A stretch of DNA of 64,000 nucleotides from Hyaloperonospora brassicae (GCA_947650285.1 CANTFL010001401.1:248001-312000), one strand, 5' to 3'; positions 34,268-46,085 are shown, counted from the stretch's first letter. The notes: a model not told the origin generated them from the sequence alone. Made by a program: numbers and translations.

Positions 34268-37200
34268 GGTTGTTCAGAGATAGGTGACTATGACGCATAC
34301 ACGGAGCTTTTGCACGTGTCTGCTCGGGTCGAACCATGAGAGTGCTCTCGCACGATTGTAAATAGCGGGAGTACTCGGAGGTAGGGCACTCACTCATGGG
34401 CTCTATGGAAATGAACGTCTGGTGCAAATCGGATTTTCAATCACGAGCTGCTGTCATTGATACGCGCCTGAAAGGTCTCCAACGGTTGGTTGCCACAGAC
34501 AAAGGATAGTGCTTCATGTGGTTTGGGTCAATAAAACAATGTAACTTGCTACAAAAGCAAATCACTCAAAATTTTATGTAGAGACATTGCAGGGAAAGTC
34601 TGCACTTCAAATATTTCAATGACTTGCTGCACGCATATGGGAGGGTTGTGTCACGCGGCTTTCCTTATGGCAATACAGAAAAACGACGATTCTACGTTGC
34701 AAACCCCTGACTATTCCAAAAAGACCGTAATACGACTCTTTCCATCGTCGTTTGCCAACATGCCACCCACGACTTTACGGACCCGATGGCCTTGGCATCG
34801 TAATCAAGATTGCCTCACATACTAGGCGACTCATCACGTCCATTGACTTAGCATGTGACTCTTAGCATCATCACAGGCTTTGCGTCATAGCTATATGAAA
34901 CTGCAAATGCAAACTTCTCGATGACACTAGCTGAATGCCAAATTACATGCTTGTCAAACTGTGTGAGCTGTCTTTTGTGTTAATAGCACATGAAAGTTGC
35001 TCCTTAATCGCGCATCGACACCGTGTCTCTGATTACATGACCATTCTACTACGCTAGGACTTTCAGCATGTCCTTCGAAAGCGCTGGTGTGTTGTGAAGA
35101 CGGGGAAGGGGTCTGCCGGAGAGTCACTTGTAGATAGCATGCAACTGTTCCAGTTTACGACAGTTCAATTGGTCTTCGTATGCTGTATGAGCGTCAAAAC
35201 ACGCGCAACATTCAGTCTCGATTAGCGATGTCCACATGCGCACGTCCACCCTCACCCGGCACCACTCTGATAGAAGTATGCCGTCTAGTTGAATAAAATG
35301 TTTCCCACAAAGGAGGCTTATGGATTTTTCAGCCGATGATGCGACCTTGAAACCACATAGCCATTATTAGTTTCGCGAAGATTCCTGCAAACGGGTCAGA
35401 AACTCGAAGTGAGACCCAATCAAAACTCGATCATACGAGATATGACCGACGTTAGGCGTTTACCCAAGCGGAATCGTCGATCGCGGCGCCACACAATCCG
35501 ATAAAGAATGCAGACGTACAGAACTTTGCTCCGATCGACGAATCGAGACTTGTTACATCTGACGACCTCGGTCCCACGCGGACTCGTGACAGCACAATGT
35601 TCTTTTACGGCTCCGCGTGGGACCACTCGCGTCAAGTACGCGAACAAGTTCACCGTATGACGCAGGCAGTGCAGCTAACGCGCGATGATATCAACTATGC
35701 GCTGCATGTGCGCACATCATCAGGGCGCTACAGTGTAGCGAGAGTAAGAAGCAGATCGCGCGTTTGCTAGACGCGCACCGCTTATTGAACGCTCCACAAC
35801 CAATGTCAGCTAGAATCACGATATAGCTTGTACATTGTGGCTGTGCGGCAACAAGCTTTGTAAATACCATCTTAACGCCGCTAAGACTCGACAGTTTGAA
35901 TGGACTGCGCTTTACAGTTTTGTACTGCTCAAGCGCTTCGTTGCTCGTGTCATCGCACAGGTCGACCTTGTTCATACTTTCGATACGCCAAGCTCGCAAC
36001 AGCAACTTGAAAGTATTGAGTGCCTGCTCAAGTATGTTGTCGTAGTATGTGCTTACGCGGCAAACACGACATTTCGCGACGGTAACGCAATCTACGACGA
36101 TTGCATGTGCTATTGAACGATGCTATGGTTCGCTCTACCAGTCTCGCAAGCTAGCACAAAGAAGAATCTTGATGTGGTGATGAGCAACAGGCACCAGATC
36201 TTACGCGTCCTGCGTGCAGTTCGGACTGCCACTAATCGTGTAGTCTAAGTAGTTGTGGCTATGATGGCGAGGACGAGACGAATCAATTCAATTGATGCGA
36301 CCGTTGTATGCTCGAGACCTATTTCGTCAGATAAGAGCGACGTATGCACAACTTGCCGACCTGGTAGTAGCTTGACGTTGTGTTTGAGAGCGTCAAAGGA
36401 TCAACTGATCGTAATCGGTCACTACGCCTGATCGGCGACCAGCAGTATGTGATAGACTCATAACCACTGGCAATGGACACACTCCTCATGAGCGTAAAAC
36501 TCTCGCTCCTTTAGACAGAAGGACGGTTTTGTTAGTGATCGCCCCTTGTTCGACATTCGTAGTCCGGGGTAAAACTAAAAAAAACCTGACGATCACTCGG
36601 ATCTACAGCCACCGTTCGGTCGTAAGATGTAGAAATCTCGGATGTGGCGCCAGGCTTTTGCTTTCTTTGATGACGGTGTGACAACGAGGGACCCACATCG
36701 CATGTGTAGAGACGAGAAAGTGGTATCTGTGCTTATGGTTCAAAGGAGGAAAGAGTGCTGCACGTGTGTTGACCATCACGCACCGAAAAGGCTATCTGGA
36801 TCACCCGTGTACACATCGTGTGCCAAGGAGGTGTCAACACTTCCTGTATCCCAATGACCACACTTGTCATTGTGTGCCCTGATGAATGCGTATCGCGTGG
36901 TCATGCCGATGGAGTTGTATTTTGCTTTAGCATTTGGTTATGTCCTGACCCTATATTTGTCAGCTGCCCACGTCATAATTGGTTTGCCGTGCAGCTCGAA
37001 TGCTGCGATGTCGCGACCATCGACGCTGTTGTCGTTGTCTTGTTGCATAATCATGCAATCAAAACAATAGGGCAAGGTGTGGGATACGCGATTGTCACAA
37101 CCCGAAAGCGGGCAGAAAAGGCCGTCAAAGCGCAATCAGCATGAATGACGTTTACATAGCACGCGGTGTAATCCACGTACGTGAACGCTATCCACTGGTC

Positions 37201-37760
37201 AGAAGTCGATTTGCAGCCCCAATTCTTCATGTACAGCCGTTCTGGCGGTCACATTGAGGCACGCGGTTCCTGATGTCTCCGTATGGACTCCAAGGCGAGC
37301 GACGGCTGTCATATGCTTCAGTGTGGGTCGGAGGCAGCCATCTTGAAGGGGCAGCAGAAAGGAAGCCAGCGTGACAGCAGCCATGTGTGCGTCGGACAGA
37401 GCTGGCAGGTCAGCGTTCTCTGTATTCGAGTTCGAGTCTGGTCGTGGCGATGCTTCATTGTACCGGCCATGTATTGTACCGTGATGTGTCGACGATCGGA
37501 AACGGAAGTCGTGAATCCAAAGAACAGGGCGCACAGGGATAGAATTCATCAAGTCTTTGGACCAGCCGGCTGCCTTGCGACAGCGAGAGCGTCAGACAGA
37601 GCTTTGGGGCTTTGTACAGTTGAGGCGCAGGACAGTATAGCTCCGTTGAGTCTGTTGACAACGACGTCACAATACTGATGTCCTTTCCATCAGCCTCACC
37701 ATCGCGTTTACATGGTCCCTCTTCTCTTTCGCCATCATCTCTCTCTAAAAGGTTGACGGT
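34268..37760. other. Intergenic region between the two bZIP genes
   Basis: About 3.5 kb between head-to-head paralogues. Small ORFs on both strands (for example 35835-36116 plus, 36818-37144 plus, 37199-37552 minus) overlap each other and show no motif. A 13-bp perfect inverted repeat lies at 35570-35624. Confidence 0.45.
35570..35624. repeat. 13-bp perfect inverted repeat
   Basis: GGTCCCACGCGGA at 35570-35582 is perfectly complementary to TCCGCGTGGGACC at 35612-35624, with a 29-nt loop. It could be a hairpin, a protein-binding palindrome or the remnant of a small foldback element; nothing else in the context decides. Confidence 0.6.
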
Positions 37761-37772
37761 CTCACTCCATTA
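37761..37772 (+). promoter_or_regulatory. Possible initiator-like element of gene B
   Basis: CTCACTCCATTA lies about 40 nt before the ATG and partly matches the oomycete initiator core CTCATTYYNCAWTTT. It sits at the end of a pyrimidine-rich stretch (37680-37760), common before oomycete start sites. This is a weak call. Confidence 0.25.
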
Positions 37773-37811
37773 CGAACTCACTCACAAAGTGACTACACAC
37801 GATCGTGTCAC

Positions 37812-38924
37812 TTGCAAGTGTCTCGCGTGTCAGCTACGACGATGGAAGTTCGCGTACGCCATACACCAATGAACGACCGCGTCCATCGACCGTCAAACAG
37901 CGATTTTCAGAGTCACGACGCGTTGCACGGCCACGTTCGGTGTCAGATACCTTTCGACCGTCTGCCCACCTTTGCTGATCACAGTGGGCGTGGGATGAAA
38001 GTGGACGCGCGTATCAACGATAGTCCAACTGCTCTGTTCCCTACGTACGACGAGATGACTTTCTATTCGAGCAACCTACTTGAGGTGAAGCGGAGCATGT
38101 GTCAAGCAGGCCCATCGCTTCGGGCTTTGTGTAACGCCCGACACCCGGTGAAGGGCTCGAGCGGTGCGAAGACGAAGGCCGTGTATCTGCTGTCCGAGAA
38201 ACAGCGACTGCGCGAGCTCCGTCGAACACGACAGATTCGATACCGGAGGAAGAAGGAGCAGTACATCTTGGACCTGCAAGAGCAGACGCGAAAGCTACGT
38301 CGTACGATCGACGAACTCGAGCAGTATCGCCGCCTTCGATCCGACACTGTTGTCACGCAAATGAACGCCTGGCGATTCGCAGCGGAGTACTTTCGACTCT
38401 TTCGCTACGGCGTGCGTTTCAAGGAGGGATCGAAGACGTCCGAGACCGCTGAGAGCGCCCAGTTGGATTTCTTGCGAAACTCCATGACGGAGGACTTGGT
38501 ATACAACGCTGAGCATGGCGTCGTTTGTATGCTTCAGACCTGGCGACAAACGTCGTGCTGGTTTGCTCCCGTAAGGCTGGAAGTGGATCGTTTAACGAAA
38601 GACGCAACGGGCTTTCTTGTTGCCAATACTCTATTCACCGTCACGATCTCGGAGCAAACGCTGCGCGACGTGTTTCCTCACCTGTGCAACAACGATGGCA
38701 CGATGTCAGCGCTGGCACAAAAGCTGCTAGGCCAAGCGATTGCAATGCGCGGCTCCACGCGTTTCAAGTGGGATGATGCGCTCGGTCGCGTGGCAAGTGT
38801 CATGAGCCAATCGGATATGTTGACACCGTTGCTGCGGATCCTAGGGAGCGTGAACGACGTGTCGCGAGTGTTCGACAAAGCCCTTATCACGCCCGATTTC
38901 CAGCTAGTGGCCGAAGAGCGGTAG
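37812..38924 (+). CDS. Oomycete bZIP protein, M96 mating-specific-like (gene B)
   Basis: A single intronless frame of 370 codons. An alternative in-frame ATG ten codons later (37842) is equally plausible as the start. The basic region is at about 130-147 (EKQRLRELRRTRQIRYRRKK) and the coiled coil at 150-180 (QYILDLQEQTRKLRRTIDEL). The C-terminal family domain has AAEYFRLFRYG, AQLDFLRNSM, TLRDVFPHLC, KLLGQAIAMRG, RFKWDDALGRV and LTPLLRILGSVNDVSRVF. The critical basic-region Asn is replaced by Arg (R137), as in gene A. Homology to gene A runs from the basic region to near the C terminus, while the N-terminal 125 residues are unrelated by eye. It probably acts as a DNA-binding regulator in the nucleus; in Phytophthora, M96-type genes are associated with sexual development. 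Confidence 0.9.
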   Translation: MQVSRVSATTMEVRVRHTPMNDRVHRPSNSDFQSHDALHGHVRCQIPFDRLPTFADHSGRGMKVDARINDSPTALFPTYDEMTFYSSNLLEVKRSMCQAGPSLRALCNARHPVKGSSGAKTKAVYLLSEKQRLRELRRTRQIRYRRKKEQYILDLQEQTRKLRRTIDELEQYRRLRSDTVVTQMNAWRFAAEYFRLFRYGVRFKEGSKTSETAESAQLDFLRNSMTEDLVYNAEHGVVCMLQTWRQTSCWFAPVRLEVDRLTKDATGFLVANTLFTVTISEQTLRDVFPHLCNNDGTMSALAQKLLGQAIAMRGSTRFKWDDALGRVASVMSQSDMLTPLLRILGSVNDVSRVFDKALITPDFQLVAEER

Positions 38925-41697
38925 CTGTTGACGATAGGATATGGATATCTGCATATACGTGCGAATTCTGCATTAAAGAAACGAATTAAATGTGCTTTCA
39001 GCTCATCGTTTGCTCGCCTGGCGTCGCTAGACGTACTAAGGCGTACATCGATATGAGGCGGTGATCGAGGGAACAGTGCAGAATCTATGCTTGTACCATT
39101 CACCGGTAGTGTGTGCTAAAGTCTGTACAAAGCTCAGCATGGCATCGCCACAGCTGTAATGTATCATCACTCGTGCATCGAGTCAGCGGTGGAGTCTGTA
39201 CAAGCGACAACTAAGACTACAAGACACAACAGCAAGTGCAAGTGTGAGTGCAACTTCTCGAGCCGACAAGGTGCAGATACACGACGGTTTGAAGAAGACG
39301 CGTAGCAGAGACTACGTGCGATTCTCCGAGTACGCAATAGTGGCTGCATGGGTGTCCATCACTGGAAGTAGTGGTCTTGACGGTGGGCAACACCGTAGTC
39401 AGACCAATTGCAGCTACGCACAATCGAAAGCTACGTGAGCGGAACAAGAAGCTAGCGACAGCGTGCTCTTTGATCAGCATAGAGATTTAAGCCGCGCGAA
39501 TCTTCGATGAGTCGAGGAAGCAGGCGATGCGTTGCGGATTAAATACCAGTGTGACATGCTAGGTAATCACTGCAATCGCGTGGTGTGTACGCACTCTGGA
39601 CCAGTAGAAGACGTTCGAAGGAGGTGTCATTGAAACTGCGCGCTACTCGCACGAAGGGATTGGCAATGACACTTGTCATTGGGCGATGTTTGTACGAGTT
39701 CTGTAAGGGCAAAGCAGACTTGACTCTTACGGCAATGGTTGCGTACCCTCTTATTGTCCGGTGTAGCACCATTTGGTCAGTTCCCAGCCACTATGTTACG
39801 AACGAGGAGAGTGCGAAAAGGTCTTTGAAAAAGCACCTGCTGAAGCTCAACATCTTGATCAACCTTATGCTGCTGCGTAGCGGTGAACACTCCGAGACAA
39901 AGACCTTCCTTATGGCAGCGTAATGTAACGTTGTTATTTCAGGCCTTTCGTCTTGCAGAGTCTCATTACAGGAATCGGCTGTAGTTTGATGCATCACAAC
40001 ACTCGGCTTCGAGCGGTGCCGCAGGGGCAAAACACAGCTCTGCAGCTCAACGCCAGTGATAACGGAGGCGGCGCCGACGGCGATGCAACGCTCCTGTGCG
40101 GATCGACCCGACAGGAATACATACCAAAGAGTTGACCGGCCTGACGATAACGCATTACCAGAGCAAGACGATGACAGAGCTTACATGCGCTCGTGCCTAC
40201 GACCTGAGTGTCCCTCTCGCCCAAACTGACTCGTACCGACTTGCAACTTACTCTTGATCGAAAGACCGCATGACACAAATTCAATTCGATGGATGCGCCA
40301 CGTGGACAAACATGCCCGCATTTCTTCGTTCGTGGAATACGGCGAGTTTGAGGTGTGTCACTGCTGCGCGCGCTGTCCACAGGTAGAATCATCGCGGGAC
40401 AAGCCACGGTATTCAAGCGTTGAGTCACGTCGATCACATCGCAACAACTCAACGCCTCCGGAGAAGCCGTCGTCATTCTGTTCGGAACGTTCAGCACAAG
40501 TTCTGTGGCAAAAACGTACTCTCGCAGGTACCACGAGACACGTCGTAGCAATGTGGACGGACGCAGGAAAGAGCGCCCACGTAGCGATCGCGTGCTGTAA
40601 GGTTTGCATTAGGGTCGACACGACGCGACTGCACCGCCACTCACGGCAGAGGCAAGAAGGGGGGAGGTGGCTCATCGAAGCGACTGCAGGGCCGACTTAT
40701 GCAGGCACATTATGTGGCCAAGCGGCAGAAGGAGTAGGCCAGAAGGCTACGTGCACGAAGGAAGCAAACCGATGCAGCTCCACGCTGTTTTGCCCGTTGC
40801 ATGACTTTGAATCCTGGTCCCGCTGCGCATCTTCCCGGTCGTGCTTCATGCGTAATATCCAGTGTCCGTGTCCGCGTCCCAGCAAGATGTTGCGACCAAA
40901 CGAGACAGCATCGAGAGTCGGTTGCGCATCAATGGGGCCGGCCTTTCTGCTGATGATTGCAGAAGCCGGAAGCCAGACACATCAACAAGGTCAAGTTCGA
41001 AAAAAAGGGACCAGTCATCGAGCGGACGGCATGTAGGATTCCCTTCGCTTCCGTGGTATGCCATAGAAAGGTGCTAGTGGTACAGTGGAGGGCAATCGAC
41101 ACGAATCGACGATAACGATTTGGTACTGAACACATATGCGTCACACGGATCTGCGCTCGCACACATGGCACGACGCAAAGAGTGTGTAGCATCATCCTTT
41201 CACGGGGAGGAGGTGTGAGAGAGGGACATCGAGCGACGCACGATATGCTCTATTCGACTTGTGTGACTAGACTTGACTCCGTCTTCGGATGCAGGGCCGA
41301 CGAAGCCGAAGAGATTGATGGCATCAGCTGTCCGTGTGATAAAATGTCTACTTCTGCGTGCTGGGACATTGTTGCACTACAACAGATCTCTGGACGATTC
41401 TATTGATGGATGTGATGAGTTTTCATAAATGGATGGCATAAATTACAACGATGACCCGTAGTGGCGCGGATGAAAGGGGGGGCAGGAGGCGGCGACGCAG
41501 TAGGAATGCTGCTACGCTGGGAAAGTGGTGCTGAATGAGCTCACAAATGATGTCACGCGGGATATTGACGCAAACGAGTTAGTGATACCGCTAGATGCGA
41601 GGTGACATGAAAGTTGGCGCTAGACGGCTCCGCCTAATGATGCAGGCAATTCACTACCTAATCGTGTCAGGCGACTGGTATCGAAACTTCGTAGCGT
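38925..41697. other. No recognisable genes
   Basis: GC-richer DNA with several long but motif-free overlapping frames on both strands. Examples are 40293-41036 plus (from the first ATG), 39994-40551 minus and 39585-39923 plus. Long chance ORFs are expected at this composition, so none is called. Confidence 0.4.
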
Positions 41698-42292
41698 CCC
41701 CAATTTGCGCCTTCGGGCACCAACGGCCAAGCGGCAAAGACCCCAAAGAGCCGGACAACCGACCGGTCCCTTTCCCTGCGCGGGAAATTTACTCTAGTGG
41801 GGCCCAGGTCAAAATTGAGAGGGCCTTTCCGCCGATGCGTGTGCTACAAGAGGCAGCGCGGCGTGCAAACTGCAAGGGGCGCAACAACCGAGATATCCCC
41901 GAGTGAGAAAGACGCCGTCAGCTGTCGTCCCCCACCTAGTTCCTGCTATTCTACGTCAGTCTCAAGTTGCCAGACCGGTCGCCGCGCTTGATTTTCTGGT
42001 CCTACGGAGCGAACTTGCCTGGAACGTGATATGATCGGACCCGTCCCGCTGCGTCAGCGGCCATCGGGCGTGATCGGAGTGGTACCAGTCGTTTTCCACG
42101 ACTCAGCGCCCTGTCTGCACCTCGGACTGGATACCTGATTCCCCGTGCCCTCTGCGGAGTGTCCCCCATGATGCCCGAAGGATAAGGCAGCAGACTGAGC
42201 CAGCGAGGAAGAGTAGGAGGTAGTCCAGGTAGATGCGCACCGATATCGTATAGGGCTAAGCACTAGATCGACCTACAGGTTTTACTGCTACT
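41698..42292. mobile_element. GC-rich insert between 14-bp direct repeats
   Basis: The 14-mer aaacttcgtagcgt occurs at 41684-41697 and again at 42293-42306. Between the copies about 600 bp are clearly GC-richer than the flanks, and an AT-rich region starts right after the second copy. A plus frame ends EREDIP-like (KIERAFPPMRVLQEAARRAN) and reads like a decayed transposon polyprotein. The arrangement fits a 5'-truncated retroposed copy (LINE-type integration, 14-bp target duplication), but no poly-A tail is seen and the source element is unknown. Confidence 0.35.
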
Positions 42293-42306
42293 AAACTTCG
42301 TAGCGT

Positions 42307-42959
42307 ATGTATGGGACGACACAGTACCCTGTCGAACGCAAAAAAGGCGCTCGGAATGACAGGTAGAAATACAAAAAATGAAAAGCACATTTTTGAATAA
42401 AGATATCTGTTGGCTAAATCGTTTAAAAACAGCATTATTTGACTAGGGTACATTAAACATTTGCATATAAAAAGCGTTTTTATTAGTACTATTTATTACA
42501 GTAGTCCCAAATAGCAATTAGCCTTACAAAAATAGGGTAAAACGCAGCAAGTGCTCACGAAATACAGTGTGCAACGCAAGACGATAAAATTGCACATAAA
42601 ACTCGTGACAGAAATGAATCACTGATGACACACACGTTGGCCTCTCATGAAAACGTCCGTTAAGTCTGTTGAATTCCTAGGTTGACGTGAGCGCTCAGTA
42701 GATGATGCTTGTGGCCGAAGTAGTAAAACCAAAACTAAGTTGTATATTGTGTGTTATCTCTTATCTTCTGTGCACGCATATCGTCGCTTGCTGTCCATAC
42801 TTTGCATCTCTTCGCTAGCTGACCAACCACTTAGTTGACCAATCCTTTGATCATTGTCGTGCTCCCTTTCTCTCTGATGTGTACCACAAAGTCTTTGATT
42901 GGACAACAGTCAAATAAGTGGGGAACGTCACTGTCTGGCAGGACGGTGCTGGTAGACCC
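42307..42959. other. AT-rich gap
   Basis: No gene seen. The 13-mer gatgtgtaccaca near 42876 also occurs in the older hairpin-rich repeat at 12613, which may hint at a shared repeat family. Confidence 0.4.
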
Positions 42960-43056
42960 CGTCACACCAGGACCCGAAGGTTAACTTTCTTGCTGGTACC
43001 GGCTATCATGATCCATACCTCTGTTGTACCCCTGCCAAGGGATACCAGTTGAGCTA
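42960..43056 (-). other. tRNA-like (possible SINE head or PBS-proximal) sequence
   Basis: The minus strand reads GCTGTAGCTCAACTGGTA at about 43040-43057, an excellent match to a tRNA A box / D-arm (TRGCnnAGYnGG). About 27 nt on, AGGTATGGATC is a poor B-box match, and CCTTCGGGTCC lies further away. No cloverleaf can be folded convincingly. It may be a diverged tRNA-derived SINE, a tRNA pseudogene, or the primer-binding region of an LTR element (TGGTATCCC). Confidence 0.3.
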
Positions 43057-43163
43057 CAGCGCTGTTGCTAGATCGTGCACTTCCTAATTTATAGTAATTG
43101 TACTACTTTAGCACAATCCGTAACACACACAAACACGCAAGCATACAAACTTCCTTCCCACGC

Positions 43164-43757
43164 ATGAGCCGCATCACCTTGCACCAACAAATTCAACGCA
43201 ATATATACAACCAATCATTGCCGAATGAAATAAATGAGCATATACGGTGGTGCAGTGGGGCTATATCTTCTTTTTTATCCATCGATAATCTGTGCGTACA
43301 ACGTGTAGGTTGTTTACACGCGGACAGCTTTGCCCGAAATGGACCAACATTACGACGCGGGCATCAAATACCTGTGTCAGCGTATCGAGACCGAAAGTCT
43401 AAAATTGAAGCAATATTAAGTGTGATCCCAATGCGCTACAAATTCGATGTGGATTAGAAGGATCGACCCACTCAAGCTTGTATGCAAGATTCGTTCCCTC
43501 GCAATGAACAATGTTGCGAAATTCTTCACATCTTTAGACTTCGGTCACAACAATAAAGCCAAAATCACGAGCACACGGAAAAGCTTAACTTTGTGACGCA
43601 TACAACAAGATCCATCAGCGTTGCGCGTTTTGCCAGCGTGCTCATCGCATTCATTGACCGCAAGCAGCTGTTTAACTTCCTGCAATACCACAGACTAGCT
43701 TCATCAGCTCTTCATTTTAATGTCCACGTGGTCTTGCTGCCTTTGTTTATCCGCGTC
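43164..43757 (+). pseudogene. Unassigned decayed reading frame
   Basis: From ATG 43164 a frame runs 97 codons to TAG 43455-43457. The same frame then continues with only two more stops to about 43757, which is unusual for this AT-rich area. Segments such as RGHQIPVSAYRDRKSKIEAI and SVLIAFIDRKQLFNFLQYHR look protein-like, but I cannot place them in a family. It may be a pseudogene of a host or transposon gene. Confidence 0.2.
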
Positions 43758-45328
43758 TGACGCTTGTAAGTTGCACCTAAAATAGTGATCGAACATTGTG
43801 CACGCGCCATTTCGTTACTGCCTGTCCGTATCATCCAAATTTAGCGATACAGCCAAGACAATGCCAAACGCCACATAATCCAACGAAGAAGATATGCGCA
43901 ATGTAACCTTACGGTCGACTGACACAAAACACTTGGGTTACAATTAAAGCGTCATCCCGGTTTACCACTTGTAAATTGACTGTGAACCAAAAATATATAT
44001 GAAGGTACCTATTTACTTTACTCGCGAGAGAGAAATTAATTTAAACATCCGCGGATGCAAATACATGATTTCGGGCAAATGTATACTAGATCGTGTTGTT
44101 CAAATCAGTGATTTACTATATTTATGTTAAACTGCTCTATTCTTGTTATATTCGTATTATGTTCCCCGAATTTTTCAGAAATTGAAATGCTAGAGAACTC
44201 CTTGTTCATCTTTGGCGTACTGTTACAACAATAATATTTGAGAAGTTTGTCAGCAATTTACAGAATAGAAATATAATATCGAAGAAAAATGCTGCTCAAG
44301 ATGGGAATGATAGAAAATATTTTTTGATAGGAAATATAATATGTGACAAAAACAGGATATCGAGTCGTATGCTCAAAATGCAGTAAATATACGTGCTACC
44401 GTCTTGCGGATAAACAATAGCACGATATCCCACAGAATCTATGGACGTTGTCCTTATTGGTCGTACAAACGTCGTAAAATGAAAAATAAGATATAGCATT
44501 TGCGGGGTCTTATACAGTAGTATGATAGTGCTTTCATCGGTTGATCATTTACTTCACCACGATTCCCCTGAAGACTGATGACTAGCATTTTGTTTACCCT
44601 ATTCCCGAGACCTTTTATAAGCGCTATCTAAGTGTTTGATGTTGATGCAGCGGTATGTACTATGTCAATAGTGTCGCATATTGAATCTCATCATACCGTG
44701 CCACATGCTTGATGTAGACCGGGAGGACATAGGTACCTGCGCTCGTGAGTATTGCATCCTTTTAAGCGGTATGTAACACTGGATGTACCTTTCAGCCTCT
44801 AGAAGCCGATAATCCCATACATACGACCATATCTACCACGACAAGCGTCTACTTATGCTCGAACCGTCATGAGTCAATAGTATCGTACGCTCTGAATCCA
44901 CTTTGTATGTTCGCAACCCATGTTTTGATTACAAATCATTGACCTATAGTTTCTATTGAAGCGCAGATAATTGCTGCGACAGCGCTTGTTCTTGCCGCAC
45001 TTTTGATCACACGTTGCGGCAGCTGCGCGTAAATGACGCCAGATATACTTGTGTTATTTTTTCGTATTCAGGAAACAAAGTAAAGGCGGATCGCAACAAC
45101 ATGCAGACGCGTTGTCGAGTAGGGCGTCGACTATGCAGGGTTGAAAGACTATGGAACAGATCACAAAATATTTTTTTGATATTTGTGTCAGATTATATCC
45201 ATCATACTCTTTCAGATGATTAGTCCGAGATCTATGGCCGCTTTTGAGCTGCTGCCATCAAGGGTCAGCCGACGTTGTTCATGTCACTTTGTCTTTCGCA
45301 TCCTATCGTCAGTGACGCGGGCTTGAAT
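43758..45328. other. AT-rich gap, nothing recognised
   Basis: No gene, RNA or repeat seen apart from short chance frames. Confidence 0.5.
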
Positions 45329-45550
45329 AGCAGCATAATATAATCGTCTAATAAGTGTTTCAAACATCTGCCTGGCCACCTCGAATAGCTCCAGAAAGCT
45401 CCTATCAGCTCTAGTATAATGTCTGCTCGTTCAGGGTTTCAAGAGCAGCATACTATGATAATCTACTAATGATTTCAAACATCTTCCTGGCCACCTCGGA
45501 TAGCTCGAGCAAGCTTCTATCATCTCTAGTAGAGTGTCTGCTCTTTTTGC
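45329..45550. repeat. Imperfect tandem duplication, 115-bp unit
   Basis: Two consecutive units begin agcagcata at 45329 and 45444. They share blocks including tttcaaacatct, cctggccacctcg and ctctagta...tgtctgctc, and they differ at many positions, so the duplication is old. No coding role is evident. Confidence 0.75.
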
Positions 45551-45966
45551 GTGTTAATTCGCTATCGTATGCTATCCGTGCACAATTTTGTAAAAACGTT
45601 TACATGTGTATAGATCGACAATTTTCAAACAGCTGTCTCTCCACTGCTTAACTTATCGACATCATCAGAAGCAAAAGCTACATTTAAGTAAAACGTCTAT
45701 GCATTCGAATCTGGGTGGAAGAGATAAAAAGCAATGATTAGACGATACTAAATGGCCTGTTTTATTCGTTCACGCACATTTCCCGATCAAAAGGTGACTA
45801 GTGTCGAAAGAATTAATAGTAGGGTGAGATTGAAGGTAGAAAAGGACGCAGGAAGAGAAACGTTAAACAAATGAATGACCCGGTCACGCAATTACCAGTA
45901 AATTGGTCGTCGTATGTGTAGCTTACATCAAATATAATATTGCATTTTAGCGATCTTTCAGCGCAT
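45551..45966. other. Gap between tandem repeat and TIR element
   Basis: Nothing recognised. Confidence 0.5.
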
Positions 45967-46085
45967 TTTTTCGAAGGCCACGACTAGGGGCACACCCCAT
46001 TTTTGCTACGGGCACACCCTCCTGCCTAAAATATGATGAAGAGGACTCCACAATTTATGGTGCAGAATAAGCAAACACGTAGTCA
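45967..46085 (+). repeat. Left terminal inverted repeat
   Basis: Complementary to 47075-47188. The outermost shared block is TTCGAA..GCCACGACT and the innermost is TGCAGAATAA. Confidence 0.65.

Noticed and set aside
37283..37678. 131-codon ORF just upstream of bZIP gene B
   Set aside because: It overlaps an equally long minus-strand frame, has no motif, and occupies the presumed promoter region of gene B.
40293..41036. ORF of about 247 codons on the plus strand
   Set aside because: It is the longest frame outside the bZIP genes and retrotransposons, but it lies in GC-richer DNA where stops are rare. It overlaps similar frames on the other strand and has an irregular Cys/Arg/Ser-rich composition without any domain. 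Treated as a chance ORF.
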